Assembly: GCF_900116365.1 (NCBI RefSeq)
Contig: NZ_FPAG01000003.1
Coordinates: 186,001-250,000 of the forward strand
Length of the DNA: 64,000 nucleotides
Source of the DNA: Zhouia amylolytica
GTDB lineage: Bacteria > Bacteroidota > Bacteroidia > Flavobacteriales > Flavobacteriaceae
Direction of reading: 5' to 3'
Shown: one piece after another, positions 26,564 to 36,376 of the stretch
How positions within the stretch are numbered: position 1 is the stretch's first letter
How the letters are laid out: the number at the start of each line of letters is the position of its first letter
Made by a program: the position numbers and the translations under genes
The notes under the pieces: model-generated
Databases searched by the model: none
Told to the model about the DNA's origin: nothing
The model's input: the letters and a program-made list of their open reading frames with translations, nothing else

Positions 26564-28111
26564 ATGAAAAAATTAAAAGGTTATAAAATATACGTACTGA
26601 TCTTATCGCTTTTCGGAGCGGTGGGTTGTTCGGATCTTTTGGATCAGGAGCCGGTGACTATTACGCATCCAAACGTGTTTTGGACTAGTCAGGCAAATGC
26701 TGAACAGGCAGTTGCAGGGGCATACGGATTACTTAAAAATGCTTTGACTTACCAGGCGAACTTTTTGTTCTGGGGAGAATGGACCGGGATGACTTTTATG
26801 GATAGTCGTTTTTGGATTACTAACTACATAGAAGGAAGTGGTAATTTTGTACTGGCCTATAGAGACGAATCGAGAAACTGGAAGAATTTCTATCGCGCAG
26901 CGAACTGGGCATACACTACAGAGCAATATGTGCAAAACATGTCTGATGATCTGTTTGACTCCAAGGAGGAAAAAGATAGAATATTAGGTGAAGCGGCCTT
27001 TGTTCGTGGATTAACCTATTTCTATATCGCAAGAATCTGGGGAGATGCTCCAATTGTTGAAGAATCAATAGAAAGTTCTAGTCAGTTAGTAGATGATCAG
27101 GGGTACATTGTTAGTATTCCAAGAAATGATGAGTTAGAGGTGTTGGATTTTGCTTTAGAGGCAACCAACAAGGCAATAGATTTGTTGGAGTACTCATCAC
27201 CAGGTGCAGAAGGTTGGGCTATCACGGCTAATAAAGCAAGTGCAGAAGCATTAAAGGCGCATATAACTTTATGGTATGCGAGCAGAGATAATGATAATGC
27301 AGCAATGATTCAGGAAGCAGTTTCAGCTACCACCTCTGTAATTAACAACAGTGGAGCAAGCTTAATCGACTATGTTGCTGAAGGTGAAGATGGATTTAAT
27401 AGAATGTGTCTTGGAGAATCTGAAACTGGCTTGTTCGAAATTAATTTCGATGCCGGAATGAGTGAGTCTTTTAGAATTGCTAGCAACGCAGGGAATCACG
27501 CCGGAGCAACCCTGAACTATCCTTATGCGTATTCCAATGTTAATACAGGAAATACTCCTAGGTTTAATCCTGATTTTTATGGAAATGAGATGATGGCCAA
27601 CGATCCGGATCGAGTAGATGATATCCGAAAGGAGTTGTTCTTTAATGAATACGAAGATAGTAACGACTTCTTCTTAATGAAGTATTCACATTCAAGCCAG
27701 GATCAGGCTGCACCTGATAATCCGTATGCGCAGTTTTCAGAATCAAATATCTTGATTTTCCGTTTGGCAGACATGTACTTATTGAGAGCTGAGGCTTATG
27801 CGCGTTCAGGAAATACTGGTGCTGCTATTCAGGATTTAGATATGATCAGAAGTAAAGCGGGAGTTCCTAATTATACGGGAGCAAGCGATAGAGAATCGTT
27901 GATGAAAGCTATTTTCGATGAAAGAGCTATCGAGTTCGTTGGAGAAGCGCAATCAGGTTTTGACCGTATCAGAATGGATTATTTCGAAGGAATATCTTGG
28001 GCAACCCAATCCAGATTGGATAAAGAAGGGTATTTCTGGCCTGTTCATCCGTCGATCATTTCAGTAAACCCTGAAATTGTTCAGACCGAGTTTTGGAGAG
28101 GTAAATTGTAA
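26564..28111 (+). CDS. SusD/RagB-family glycan-binding lipoprotein
   Basis: The protein has 515 residues. The lipoprotein signal ends GAVGCSDLLDQEPVTI, with the Cys followed by the DLLDQ motif typical of SusD. ILGEAAFVRGLTYFYIARIWGDAPIV and FRLADMYLLRAEAYARSGNTGAA mark the N-terminal and TPR-like parts. KAIFDERAIEFVGEAQSGFDRIR and FWPVHPSIISVNPEI are the usual C-terminal blocks. It starts 11 nt after susC and forms its partner. Confidence 0.95.
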   Translation: MKKLKGYKIYVLILSLFGAVGCSDLLDQEPVTITHPNVFWTSQANAEQAVAGAYGLLKNALTYQANFLFWGEWTGMTFMDSRFWITNYIEGSGNFVLAYRDESRNWKNFYRAANWAYTTEQYVQNMSDDLFDSKEEKDRILGEAAFVRGLTYFYIARIWGDAPIVEESIESSSQLVDDQGYIVSIPRNDELEVLDFALEATNKAIDLLEYSSPGAEGWAITANKASAEALKAHITLWYASRDNDNAAMIQEAVSATTSVINNSGASLIDYVAEGEDGFNRMCLGESETGLFEINFDAGMSESFRIASNAGNHAGATLNYPYAYSNVNTGNTPRFNPDFYGNEMMANDPDRVDDIRKELFFNEYEDSNDFFLMKYSHSSQDQAAPDNPYAQFSESNILIFRLADMYLLRAEAYARSGNTGAAIQDLDMIRSKAGVPNYTGASDRESLMKAIFDERAIEFVGEAQSGFDRIRMDYFEGISWATQSRLDKEGYFWPVHPSIISVNPEIVQTEFWRGKL

Positions 28112-28132
28112 TTAACATTAAAGGAATTTAAG

Positions 28133-28792
28133 ATGAAAAAAATACTAATAATAGGACTGGCGCTTTTGGGCTTCTACGCCTGTGAAGGTGGCGATGATTA
28201 CTTAGTCGACGGAGGCTTAAGTCAGCAGGAAGTGGGAATGTCTACTGTAGATTTTTTCAGATCTCACAGTCAGCTGGATACCTTGGCTTTGATCATCGAA
28301 AGAGCCGGGATGGAAGATGTTTTTAACGGTCAGAACACGGTGTTTGCCCCGAATAATATGGCGATACAGAATTACGTAAATAAACGTTTGACAGATATTC
28401 GTGAAACAGATCCGACAGCAGAATTTACAGTGAACGATATCGAAGTAGATACCTTAACAAAATACCTTGGAGGCTATGTTTTTGACGAATCGATTAAAAG
28501 AGAAAACATGGTGAAAGAACAGGGTGTAATTTATACCGCTGTTAACGGAGAAGAGCGTAGAATTTCTTTGGAGCCATCGGGAGATTATGGAAATCAACTC
28601 GAGTCGAAGCCTGAATACGTGTACTACACCGCTATGGTAGGCGCCGACTGGGACGAATGGAATGCGACTGTTAATAATTCCGACGAAAGAGATAAAAAGA
28701 CAGTAGTAAAAACGTCTAACCTGATCTCTACCAATGGAGTGATTCATGTTTTGCAAGGAGGACATACCTTGTTTAATTATGAAAGAGATTAG
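28133..28792 (+). CDS. Fasciclin-domain lipoprotein
   Basis: The protein has 219 residues with a lipoprotein signal (LLGFYACEGG). One fasciclin (FAS1) domain is visible: STVDFFRSHSQLDTLALIIERAG, then NTVFAPNNMAIQNYVN and, near the end, LISTNGVIHVLQGG, the conserved FAS1 H1/H2-type boxes. FAS1 domains mediate adhesion or bind ligands. Fasciclin lipoproteins often follow SusCD genes in Bacteroidota, where their role is unclear. The gene starts 21 nt after susD. Confidence 0.85.
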   Translation: MKKILIIGLALLGFYACEGGDDYLVDGGLSQQEVGMSTVDFFRSHSQLDTLALIIERAGMEDVFNGQNTVFAPNNMAIQNYVNKRLTDIRETDPTAEFTVNDIEVDTLTKYLGGYVFDESIKRENMVKEQGVIYTAVNGEERRISLEPSGDYGNQLESKPEYVYYTAMVGADWDEWNATVNNSDERDKKTVVKTSNLISTNGVIHVLQGGHTLFNYERD

Positions 28793-28833
28793 TTTTAGTT
28801 AGTCTAAAAAATGTTAATTAAAAGATACAACAA

Positions 28834-29919
28834 ATGAAAAATTTAATATATATATGTTTAGCTGTCCTGTTTGGGTTCATGGCTTGCCAGCCGCCTGAGG
28901 TAGGGTACTTAAGTGATGACATTCATGCATTGGAAGACACTATTTTCGTGCCGCGAGGAGTATTTACTAAAAGTGCGCCACCGGCAATAGAAGGGTCGAC
29001 GTATCCGTTACATTGGGAGATTACCGGTATTACTGATGGTCAGGGGAACTTTACCGATGCCTTGTTTGAGGAGCATGAGATCTTAACCTGGAAAGAAGGG
29101 TTCAACCCCGATACCGATACGACCCTGGCATTGGTAGAGGAAAAATTAGAGCTTACGAATCAGCCTTCCATTTTGATAAACAGTGTGAGCGGGGAATTTG
29201 CTTTTACGCAGGCAACTCGAATGGTCACAGACAATGATATCTACCATCTAAATGTGAAAGCCTCTAATATGAGAGGGGAGCGCCAGTTAGATGATTTTGT
29301 GGTAGCCAAATTAGGACCCTTTCAACCAGTCGAGTTTCCGGTAGAAATGCGCTCTCGTCTGCAATTAGGAAAAGTAGATGGTGGTTACGACATCGGGTAT
29401 ACTTCTAAAATTGTAAATGGGGAAGATGAAAATATTCCGAGTGTGTTAGACGGAACCCATCCGTACATCAATATTACCAAGATTAGTGATGAGCCATCTT
29501 TAGGAATAAAGGTAAAAATGGTCATTACCGATAGTTATGATAATCCGTTAGACCCTGAGAAAGTGGTGTTTTATCCTTCAGGAGCGGGTTACTTGCAGAA
29601 TTATCATGATAACTCCATCGAAACGACAACCGATGCGGAGGCTACTTATTTTGAATTGCCGGCACCTCCATTCCCGCAATATGGTAGAACTTATTCAGGC
29701 AACAACTCTTATTTAATGTATTACCTTACTTCTGGTGATGCTTTCACTGTAGATCAGGAGGCATTTGAAGCAGACAATGGGGTGCAAGACTGGACGCCAT
29801 ATACAGACCCTGATACAGGAGAGATCATGAACAGGGCTTATATCAGATGGGGGATTAAAATCAATGACTCAGGTACCTGGGAAATTAAAATGCGAATTCC
29901 TTATACCAAGGTTAAATAA
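28834..29919 (+). CDS. PUL-associated lipoprotein, resembles DUF5007-type proteins
   Basis: The protein has 361 residues with a lipoprotein signal (VLFGFMACQPPEVGYLSDD). It is probably on the cell surface. The middle has an Ig-like pattern (YPLHWEITGITDG...FTDALFEEHEILTWKEG). The C-terminal half has LGKVDGGYDIGYTSKIVNG and KMVITDSYDNPLDPEKVVFYPSGAGYL. I place it near DUF5007 from memory only. The position after SusC, SusD and fasciclin genes suggests a glycan-binding or scaffold role. An intrinsic terminator follows immediately. Confidence 0.65.
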   Translation: MKNLIYICLAVLFGFMACQPPEVGYLSDDIHALEDTIFVPRGVFTKSAPPAIEGSTYPLHWEITGITDGQGNFTDALFEEHEILTWKEGFNPDTDTTLALVEEKLELTNQPSILINSVSGEFAFTQATRMVTDNDIYHLNVKASNMRGERQLDDFVVAKLGPFQPVEFPVEMRSRLQLGKVDGGYDIGYTSKIVNGEDENIPSVLDGTHPYINITKISDEPSLGIKVKMVITDSYDNPLDPEKVVFYPSGAGYLQNYHDNSIETTTDAEATYFELPAPPFPQYGRTYSGNNSYLMYYLTSGDAFTVDQEAFEADNGVQDWTPYTDPDTGEIMNRAYIRWGIKINDSGTWEIKMRIPYTKVK

Positions 29920-29935
29920 TAATATAATAAAATTA

Positions 29936-29966
29936 AAAATTGGCTGGTATTACCAGCCAATTTTTT
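29936..29966 (+). terminator. Intrinsic terminator before the unknown secreted-protein gene
   Basis: A 12-bp stem (AAAATTGGCTGG / CCAGCCAATTTT) with loop TATTA runs into a T-run. It ends only about 12 nt before the next ATG, leaving no room for another promoter. Confidence 0.85.
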
Positions 29967-29977
29967 ATACCTAAAAA

Positions 29978-31300
29978 ATGATGAAAGTAAAAAATATTGC
30001 AACCCTTTCTTTTTCAGTTTTATTTCTCGGCCTTAATGCTGTAATTGGTCAGGAAGGAAAATCCATGCATGCGTCACGGTCGGAGGTAATTCAGCCTATA
30101 GTGAAGTCCGAATTCAGAGCAACCTCATGTCCGCAACGTATAGAGGGAGGTGGTGCTCAAATGCTAAATGGATATCAGGTCTTTCCGGGAGCCAAAGATG
30201 GTAACAGACAAGTCGATCCTCAGATTGCTGTTGGGGGTGGTTATGTGTTGCACGGAACCAATAAAGGTTTAGTGATATACGACAAAGAAGGGAATTACAT
30301 TGATGGGGCTTCACAAAACTGCTTCAATAAAGGCATCGATCCCAAAATGTTCTTCGATCCGCATAACAATGTGTTTGGTTTCGACTTGTGGAATCCATGG
30401 GATAAGGAAAAAAAGAAGCCGGTGAATATAGCTGTGTCAAAATCGGATAACCCTACCAAAGAATGGTTCGTATATCCGGTGCCTGCACCCAATGGAAGAG
30501 ATGGTGGAGGAATAGGATTTAGTAAAAAATGGATCGGCTATTCATTTCCTGGAGGTGAAGAAAGAACCTTTGTGCTAAAAACCAAAGAAGCTAAAAAAGG
30601 AAAAGAAGCTACCGTATATCATTTTAAAGGGAGTTTGGGTCATCCTGTGTTTACACAAGACAAAACCAATGACCTCTATTTCTTTAAAATTGATCGCGAT
30701 AGGTTTATCATAACCAAAGTTACTGATGGTAAGAACGGAGAACCGGTTGCGGAGGTGGTAAGTGCTAAAGCACATAACCTCGGACGTATTCAGTACCCGC
30801 CAAAATCCCCTCAGAAAAACACCGATCAGGTAACCGCTTCAGGAGACAGAAATCCTAAGAACCTGGTATTGCAGAACGACTGTATTTGGTTTTCACATGC
30901 AATCAATCACAACGGTCGTGCCGCCGTTCAATGGCATCAGGTAAAACTGGATGGAACCATCGTTCAAACAGGATTGATAGCAAGCCCTGAAACAAGTTAT
31001 ATCCAGACAACGATTGCGGTGAATAAGAACAACGATGTCGTGATTGGGTTCCAGGAAACAAATGAAAACATGTATATCAGTCCGCGTTTTGCATACAGAT
31101 ATAGTAATGATCCATTAGGTTCTATACGTGAAATAATAAGTGCAGGAGAAGGAAAAGGAGCTACAGATGGAGTGTCTTGGGGAGATTATAGCGGTAGTGT
31201 GATTGATGGAGATAATTTAAAAGATCTGTGGACTATTCAAAGTATTACCAATGAAGAGGGAAGAGGAGAAACAGTAATCGTTAAAGTGCCTTTTGAATAA
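29978..31300 (+). CDS. Secreted protein of unknown family, possible beta-propeller
   Basis: The protein has 440 residues with a cleavable signal peptide (MMKVKNIATLSFSVLFLGLNAVIGQ). There is no lipobox. I do not recognise the family. Short strand-turn blocks rich in G, W and Y repeat along the chain (QVDPQIAVGGGYVLHGTNKGLVIYD, NPTKEWFVYPV, KWIGYSFPGGEERTFVLKTKE, DLYFFKIDRDRFIITKVTDG, QTTIAVNKNNDVVIGFQE, GVSWGDYSGSVIDGDNLKDLWTIQSI). This would fit a beta-propeller. The gene lies immediately behind a terminator, so it is expressed by read-through from the SusCD operon. A glycan-binding or enzymatic role is possible but not shown. Confidence 0.7.
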   Translation: MMKVKNIATLSFSVLFLGLNAVIGQEGKSMHASRSEVIQPIVKSEFRATSCPQRIEGGGAQMLNGYQVFPGAKDGNRQVDPQIAVGGGYVLHGTNKGLVIYDKEGNYIDGASQNCFNKGIDPKMFFDPHNNVFGFDLWNPWDKEKKKPVNIAVSKSDNPTKEWFVYPVPAPNGRDGGGIGFSKKWIGYSFPGGEERTFVLKTKEAKKGKEATVYHFKGSLGHPVFTQDKTNDLYFFKIDRDRFIITKVTDGKNGEPVAEVVSAKAHNLGRIQYPPKSPQKNTDQVTASGDRNPKNLVLQNDCIWFSHAINHNGRAAVQWHQVKLDGTIVQTGLIASPETSYIQTTIAVNKNNDVVIGFQETNENMYISPRFAYRYSNDPLGSIREIISAGEGKGATDGVSWGDYSGSVIDGDNLKDLWTIQSITNEEGRGETVIVKVPFE

Positions 31301-31327
31301 TTAAGTTCTTAAAGGTTGTATGATAAT

Positions 31328-31352
31328 AAGGGGCGGTAAGCCCCTTTTTTTT
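31328..31352 (+). terminator. Intrinsic terminator closing the second SusCD operon
   Basis: AAGGGGC and GCCCCTT pair around the loop GGTAA, followed by a run of Ts. Confidence 0.85.
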
Positions 31353-31537
31353 ATGCCTCAATAGCATATAAGCTGAGTTGGCGAAACGGAATAAGTTTTA
31401 AAGACCTTAGGTGGGGGTTTTTATTAGGTTATTAAATAAAACTATAACGTTTTCGAAAAACTTTTTTTAGATTGTCTAAAGACAGTTTTTTTATTATTTA
31501 TAAACTTTCCTTGTGTATATGTAAATTTTAGTGTTGC

Positions 31538-31604
31538 AAAAACAATGAAACGAAAGGAAAAATTCGCCATTCGTTTTTTTTTGTGATTTTAAATTTTATA
31601 TTAG
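31538..31604 (+). promoter_or_regulatory. Operator motif copy 3 and promoter of the third susC
   Basis: This is the control region in the 405-nt gap before the third susC. AAAAACAATGAAACGAAA (31538-31555) matches the 18-bp operator at 15 positions. TATATTAG (31597-31604) is the -7 element; a weak TTTT stands at the -33 place (31574-31577). The motif-to-(-7) distance is 42 nt, the same as before the second susC. The rest of the gap holds the upstream terminator and an AT-rich leader, and I see no gene in it. Confidence 0.5.
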
Positions 31605-31682
31605 CAAAGAATATGAAAGTTATGTGTGTATTTATCCTTATGGATTGTGTTTTTTTGGATATCTATTATGCATAACATTATG

Positions 31683-31694
31683 TCAACCAAATTA
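31683..31694 (+). promoter_or_regulatory. Conserved susC start-proximal element TCAACCAAATTA
   Basis: It is identical to the 12-mer before the second susC and lies 10 nt upstream of the ATG. Confidence 0.5.
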
Positions 31695-31704
31695 AATTAA
31701 TCTT

Positions 31705-34629
31705 ATGAGTAGATCTTTATTTATGTTGGTTGCCTTTCTGTTATTTAATTTTTCTTATGCACAAGAAAAAACAATAACAGGACAGGTGACCGACTCAGAA
31801 ACAGGTATGCCTATACCTGGTGTCAATGTGTTGGTTAAAAACACAACGAAAGGAGTGGCGACAGATTTTGATGGTAATTATTCCATCGATGTGGACGCCA
31901 CAGCCACACTGGTTTTCAGTTTTGTGGGCTACGAAACAGTAGAGAAGACTGTTGGTAGCAATTCAGTTATTAATGTATCATTAGCCATTTCTGCTTCTGA
32001 ACTAGACGAGGTAGTTGTGGTAGCTTATGGTACACAAAAGAAATCTGATGTAACTTCCTCTGTAGCGAGTATCGACGCAGAAGAACTTACCGATGTAACT
32101 TCACCTGATGTTTCTACAATGCTTCAGGGAAAAGCTGCAGGGGTACAGGTTATTCAAGGTTCCGGACAACCCGGATCTGTACCTGATGTAAGAATTAGAG
32201 GTATTTCTTCTATCGATGGTAGAGTGAGTCCACTTTGGGTGGTAGATGGTGTTATTATGCACGGTACACCGAACCTAAACCCAAATGAGATTGAATCAAT
32301 CTCTGTATTAAAAGATGCCTCTGCAACTTCATTATATGGTTCCAGAGCTGCCAGTGGAGTTGTTGTTGTTACAACCAAACAAGCTAAAATTGGTAGAAGC
32401 GAACTTACCCTTTCTTCAAGAGTTGGTTTTACACATTTTAATCAAGGGAATTTTGATGTGATGAATTCTCGCCAAATGTTTGATTACTACAATGCTTTTG
32501 GAGATACATTTGATCAAAATGCAAACACATGGTTTAATGAAGACCTCCTGGATCGCGACTACGACTGGATCGATAACGGAACTCAGCAAGGATTAGTACA
32601 AGACTATAACCTTGTGTTTACAGCAGGTTCTGAAAAGTCAAAAACCTATATTTCACTTGGGTATTACGACGAAACCGGTACCATAGAAGGATATGATTTT
32701 GATAAGTTAAGCTTCAGACTTAACCATGATTACGACGTAAGTGATCGTCTTACCCTGAAGCCAAAGATCGGAGTAAACTATAGTACCATTGATGATAAAC
32801 AGCATTCGCTTTATGCTATGCTTACCTACATGCCGTGGGATCTTCCTTATGACGACGAAGGTAACGTATTGAATCCACAAGAAAATGGTGTTGACTGGGT
32901 AGGTCGAGACCAAAGCAACTACTTGTATGACCTGCAATGGAATTACTCAGAGAATCAGGAGTTTAACTTGTTTGGTAATTTCGATTTTGATTTCGAGATC
33001 TTGAAAAACCTTAACTTTATTTCTACTAATGGCTATACCCTTTACAGATACGATTCAATGTCGTATACCGATCCGGCTTCAAACAGCGGTTTAGCAGATA
33101 ACGGTCGTTTGTATAACTATACTGCAAGAAGAATTACCAGGTTTACAAACCAGATGATTAAGTATAATAATACTTGGGGTGATCACAGTGTTACGGCTTT
33201 AGCAGCCTACGAATACAACGATTATAAATATGAAAACTTTTCGGCTACAGGAAGAGGGATTGTTGCTGGAACGGAAATTTTAAATAATGCTGCAGAACCC
33301 AGAGCTGTAAGCGGTTTTAAAAATGATTATGCCTTGCAGTCATTGCTATTCAATGCTAACTATACCTATTCTGATCGCTATTTGGCACAAGCTTCAATCA
33401 GAAGAGATGGAGCTTCAAACTTCGGGGAGAATAATCAGTATGGTACATTTTACTCTTTAAGTGGTGGATGGAACATTCATAATGAAGACTTTTTTGAGTC
33501 TGATTTCATTAATCAATTGAAATTACGTGCTAGCTACGGTTCTGTCGGTAACAGACCAAGTTCATTGTATCCTCAATACGATTTATATAGCTTAAGTAAT
33601 ACCTATAATGGAGTGCCGGTAGCTACGCCATCGCAATTAGGAAACGAAGATGTGGCCTGGGAAGTATCGTACCAGTCAAACTTCGGTCTGGATACGAGAT
33701 TATTCGACAGAGTGAGTTTGTCATTTGACTATTACATAAAGAATACTTCTGATCTCTTATACTTCGTTAAGATTCCTGATGTAACGGGTTATAGTGGATA
33801 TTGGGAAAATATCGGAGGTGTTAAAAACACCGGATTCGAACTGAATTTAAATGCTGACCTAATTACGCAGGAAGACTTTACATGGAGCTTTAACTTCAAT
33901 ATGGGAGTTAATAAAAATGAGGTGACAGAATTGTTCGAAGGAGAGCCGATTATCTCAGGTAGAAAACGTCTGAACGAAGGCGATGATATCAATACCTGGT
34001 ATATGCGTAAGTGGATGGGTGTAGACCCTGATAATGGAGACCCTTTATGGGAGGTAGTTGATGCCGATACCGGAGAACGTACCCTCACCAATAATTGGAA
34101 CGAAGCTACTTTACAAGATGTAGGATCAGCTTCTCCTGATTTCTATGGTGGTTTTGGTACTGTTTTAGATTATAAAGGAATTAATTTATCCGCAAACTTC
34201 TCATTTTCAAAAGGTAACGAAATTTACAACGCCAGTAGAGAATTATATGATGCTGATGGAGCATACCCAACATACAATCAACAAGTGTTAGCTGACGGTT
34301 GGAGCCGATGGACGCAACCAGGCGATAATGCTACCCACCCAAGACCTGTATATGGAGGTAATAATTTATCGAATAAAACATCTTCAAGATATTTAGAAGA
34401 TGGTAGCTACTTGAGAATGCGTAATGTTAGACTGGGCTATAACGTGCCAATGACAGGATGGGCTGAATCATTAGGGTTGAGCAGATTGAACGTGTTCCTT
34501 TCAGGTGATAATTTATGGACGATTACTGATTTCTCCGGGATGGATCCGGAAGTTGGTTCAGGAGGAGTTAACAGTACATTGTATCCTGTTTCGAAGCGTA
34601 TAACATTTGGTTTAACCGCATCATTTTAA
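31705..34629 (+). CDS. SusC/RagA TonB-linked outer-membrane transporter
   Basis: The protein has 974 residues. Signal peptide (MSRSLFMLVAFLLFNFSYAQ), a carboxypeptidase-regulatory-like domain (ITGQVTDSETGMPIPGVNV), a TonB-box-like ELDEVVVVAYG, a plug domain (VRIRGISSIDGRVSPLWVVDG, SISVLKDASATSLYGSRAASGVVVVTT) and a barrel ending KRITFGLTASF. It is the third and shortest SusC of the locus and starts its own operon with the downstream susD. The promoter and operator arrangement copies that of the second susC, so the two are probably regulated together and serve different oligosaccharides or linkages. Confidence 0.96.
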   Translation: MSRSLFMLVAFLLFNFSYAQEKTITGQVTDSETGMPIPGVNVLVKNTTKGVATDFDGNYSIDVDATATLVFSFVGYETVEKTVGSNSVINVSLAISASELDEVVVVAYGTQKKSDVTSSVASIDAEELTDVTSPDVSTMLQGKAAGVQVIQGSGQPGSVPDVRIRGISSIDGRVSPLWVVDGVIMHGTPNLNPNEIESISVLKDASATSLYGSRAASGVVVVTTKQAKIGRSELTLSSRVGFTHFNQGNFDVMNSRQMFDYYNAFGDTFDQNANTWFNEDLLDRDYDWIDNGTQQGLVQDYNLVFTAGSEKSKTYISLGYYDETGTIEGYDFDKLSFRLNHDYDVSDRLTLKPKIGVNYSTIDDKQHSLYAMLTYMPWDLPYDDEGNVLNPQENGVDWVGRDQSNYLYDLQWNYSENQEFNLFGNFDFDFEILKNLNFISTNGYTLYRYDSMSYTDPASNSGLADNGRLYNYTARRITRFTNQMIKYNNTWGDHSVTALAAYEYNDYKYENFSATGRGIVAGTEILNNAAEPRAVSGFKNDYALQSLLFNANYTYSDRYLAQASIRRDGASNFGENNQYGTFYSLSGGWNIHNEDFFESDFINQLKLRASYGSVGNRPSSLYPQYDLYSLSNTYNGVPVATPSQLGNEDVAWEVSYQSNFGLDTRLFDRVSLSFDYYIKNTSDLLYFVKIPDVTGYSGYWENIGGVKNTGFELNLNADLITQEDFTWSFNFNMGVNKNEVTELFEGEPIISGRKRLNEGDDINTWYMRKWMGVDPDNGDPLWEVVDADTGERTLTNNWNEATLQDVGSASPDFYGGFGTVLDYKGINLSANFSFSKGNEIYNASRELYDADGAYPTYNQQVLADGWSRWTQPGDNATHPRPVYGGNNLSNKTSSRYLEDGSYLRMRNVRLGYNVPMTGWAESLGLSRLNVFLSGDNLWTITDFSGMDPEVGSGGVNSTLYPVSKRITFGLTASF

Positions 34630-34647
34630 TTAAAAAAGCTTATCAAG

Positions 34648-36297
34648 ATGAAAAAAATAATATATGGAATAATGATGGTCGCTACCTTCACGGCATGTGA
34701 CCTTGACAGATTCCCTTACGATTCCGTTGCAACAGATGAGTTGTTTGCCGATGAAGGAGGTTTGTTGGCAGCAACAGAAGGAACCTACTCGCTTTTAAAG
34801 GGAGATGCTAATGGCGGTGGTTTTTCACCTCAATTACACAGAATAACGGAATATCCGGGAGATAACGTAGCATTGAGTGGAACTACAACAGATCCATTGT
34901 TTTATACTTATAATTATAATAATATTACTACCAGCGGGCGTGTTAATGATATCTGGAGTTCTGGTTATAAAGCAATTGTTGGTTGTAATAAGGTAATTGA
35001 ACTTACTACAGAAGGAGAGTCTTTAGACTCAGATCAACTAATTGGTGAAAACTATTACTTAAGAGGGTATGTCTATTTTCAATTGGTAAATGTTTTTGGA
35101 AGACCATACGTTCAGGGAACTTCAAATCTGGGAGTGCCATTGAAATTAACATCAGATATTGATGATATTCCGGATAGAAATACCGTAGGGGAAGTTTATG
35201 ACCAAATTGTTACTGACTTATTAAAGGCGGAAGCTTTAATGTCTCAGGATAAAATCAATGCCTATGCAACCAAAGAAGCAGCGCAGGCATTATTATCTCG
35301 TGTATACCTTTACATGGGGCAAAACGATAAGGCTATTGAATATGCCGATAAGGTAATTAACTCTGGAAAATTCAGTTTAGTTTCAACCGGCGAATTCTCT
35401 AAGTATTTTCAAAAAGTTCCGGAAGAAAATCCGGAGACAATTTTCTGCTTCAGATTCGTAGAAGAATCAGATTATAATCATGGTTGGTATACTGTAGGTT
35501 CTTTATATGCAAATATCCAGGGAGCTGGATGGGGTGAGATGTATGCCTCTAAATCGTATTTAAACTTAATCAATGAGCATCCTGAAGATGTTAGAAAAGG
35601 ATTTATAGTTCCACAATACGAATTGGATGAAAACGGAGATAAGATTCCTGCCGTGTATTGGGTGAATGATAATTATAAGTATGAGTTCCGTAGAACTTTT
35701 GAAGAAGGTGGAAACACATACTTTACACAAGACGGAACGAACTATCAGGTAATGTCCGAAATCCAGAACGGTAAAACACTGTATTATTTCAATAACAGTG
35801 CTAATGAAAAAATATATGTTGATAACGATTTTGACATGTATAAGCGTAATGGATATCCAAAGTTCTTTATCACAAAAGCGTCTTTGCAAGAAGATGTACC
35901 TCACCTTTGGTCTCCGGTAATTTCGAGATTGGCAGAAATGTATCTGAACAAAGCAGAGGCATATGCTAAAATGGGAAATGAAGCTGAGGCCCTGGCCAAT
36001 GTGAATATCATCAGAGACAGAGCAGGTATCCCGGCTTATAACAGTAGCGCTGATTTTCCTGCAGGTAAGACTTTGTTGGATGTAGTGTTGGATGAAAGAA
36101 GGTTGGAGTTTGCCTACGAAGGACACAGAAAGTTTGATGTGTTTAGAAATAATATGACCATGGATAGAAGATATCCTGGAACACACCTAAATGGTAGCAA
36201 CCCTTATTATGAGGTGTTGCCAACGGATAACAGAGTTATTGAGTATATCCCGGAAAGCCAGATCAATGCCCAGCCATCATTAATCCAGAATGATTAA
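34648..36297 (+). CDS. SusD/RagB-family glycan-binding lipoprotein
   Basis: The protein has 549 residues. The lipoprotein signal ends ATFTACDLDRFPYDS, with the Cys followed by the LDRFP motif common in SusD. LIGENYYLRGYVYFQLVNVFGRPYV and ISRLAEMYLNKAEAYAKMGNEAEAL are the SusD N-terminal and TPR-like blocks. VVLDERRLEFAYEGHRKFDVFRN and EYIPESQINAQPSLIQND complete the C-terminus. It starts 19 nt after its susC. It is followed by an intrinsic terminator and then the DUF3472 gene. Confidence 0.95.
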   Translation: MKKIIYGIMMVATFTACDLDRFPYDSVATDELFADEGGLLAATEGTYSLLKGDANGGGFSPQLHRITEYPGDNVALSGTTTDPLFYTYNYNNITTSGRVNDIWSSGYKAIVGCNKVIELTTEGESLDSDQLIGENYYLRGYVYFQLVNVFGRPYVQGTSNLGVPLKLTSDIDDIPDRNTVGEVYDQIVTDLLKAEALMSQDKINAYATKEAAQALLSRVYLYMGQNDKAIEYADKVINSGKFSLVSTGEFSKYFQKVPEENPETIFCFRFVEESDYNHGWYTVGSLYANIQGAGWGEMYASKSYLNLINEHPEDVRKGFIVPQYELDENGDKIPAVYWVNDNYKYEFRRTFEEGGNTYFTQDGTNYQVMSEIQNGKTLYYFNNSANEKIYVDNDFDMYKRNGYPKFFITKASLQEDVPHLWSPVISRLAEMYLNKAEAYAKMGNEAEALANVNIIRDRAGIPAYNSSADFPAGKTLLDVVLDERRLEFAYEGHRKFDVFRNNMTMDRRYPGTHLNGSNPYYEVLPTDNRVIEYIPESQINAQPSLIQND

Positions 36298-36338
36298 GAA
36301 GGGCCACCGAGTACAAAAAACACAATTTTAGATGAGAG

Positions 36339-36376
36339 GGGAGTTTGAAGAATATATTTTTCAGACTCCCTTTTTT
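36339..36376 (+). terminator. Intrinsic terminator between susD and the DUF3472 gene
   Basis: GGGAGTTTGAA pairs with TTCAGACTCCC (11 bp with one G-U) and runs into six Ts. It ends about 25 nt before the next ATG, so the following gene is probably reached by read-through. Confidence 0.85.

Noticed and set aside
35566-36186. Antisense open frame of 206 codons opposite the third susD
   Set aside because: It is a shadow of a clearly coding susD; the product is rich in I, H, F and S and has no recognisable domain.
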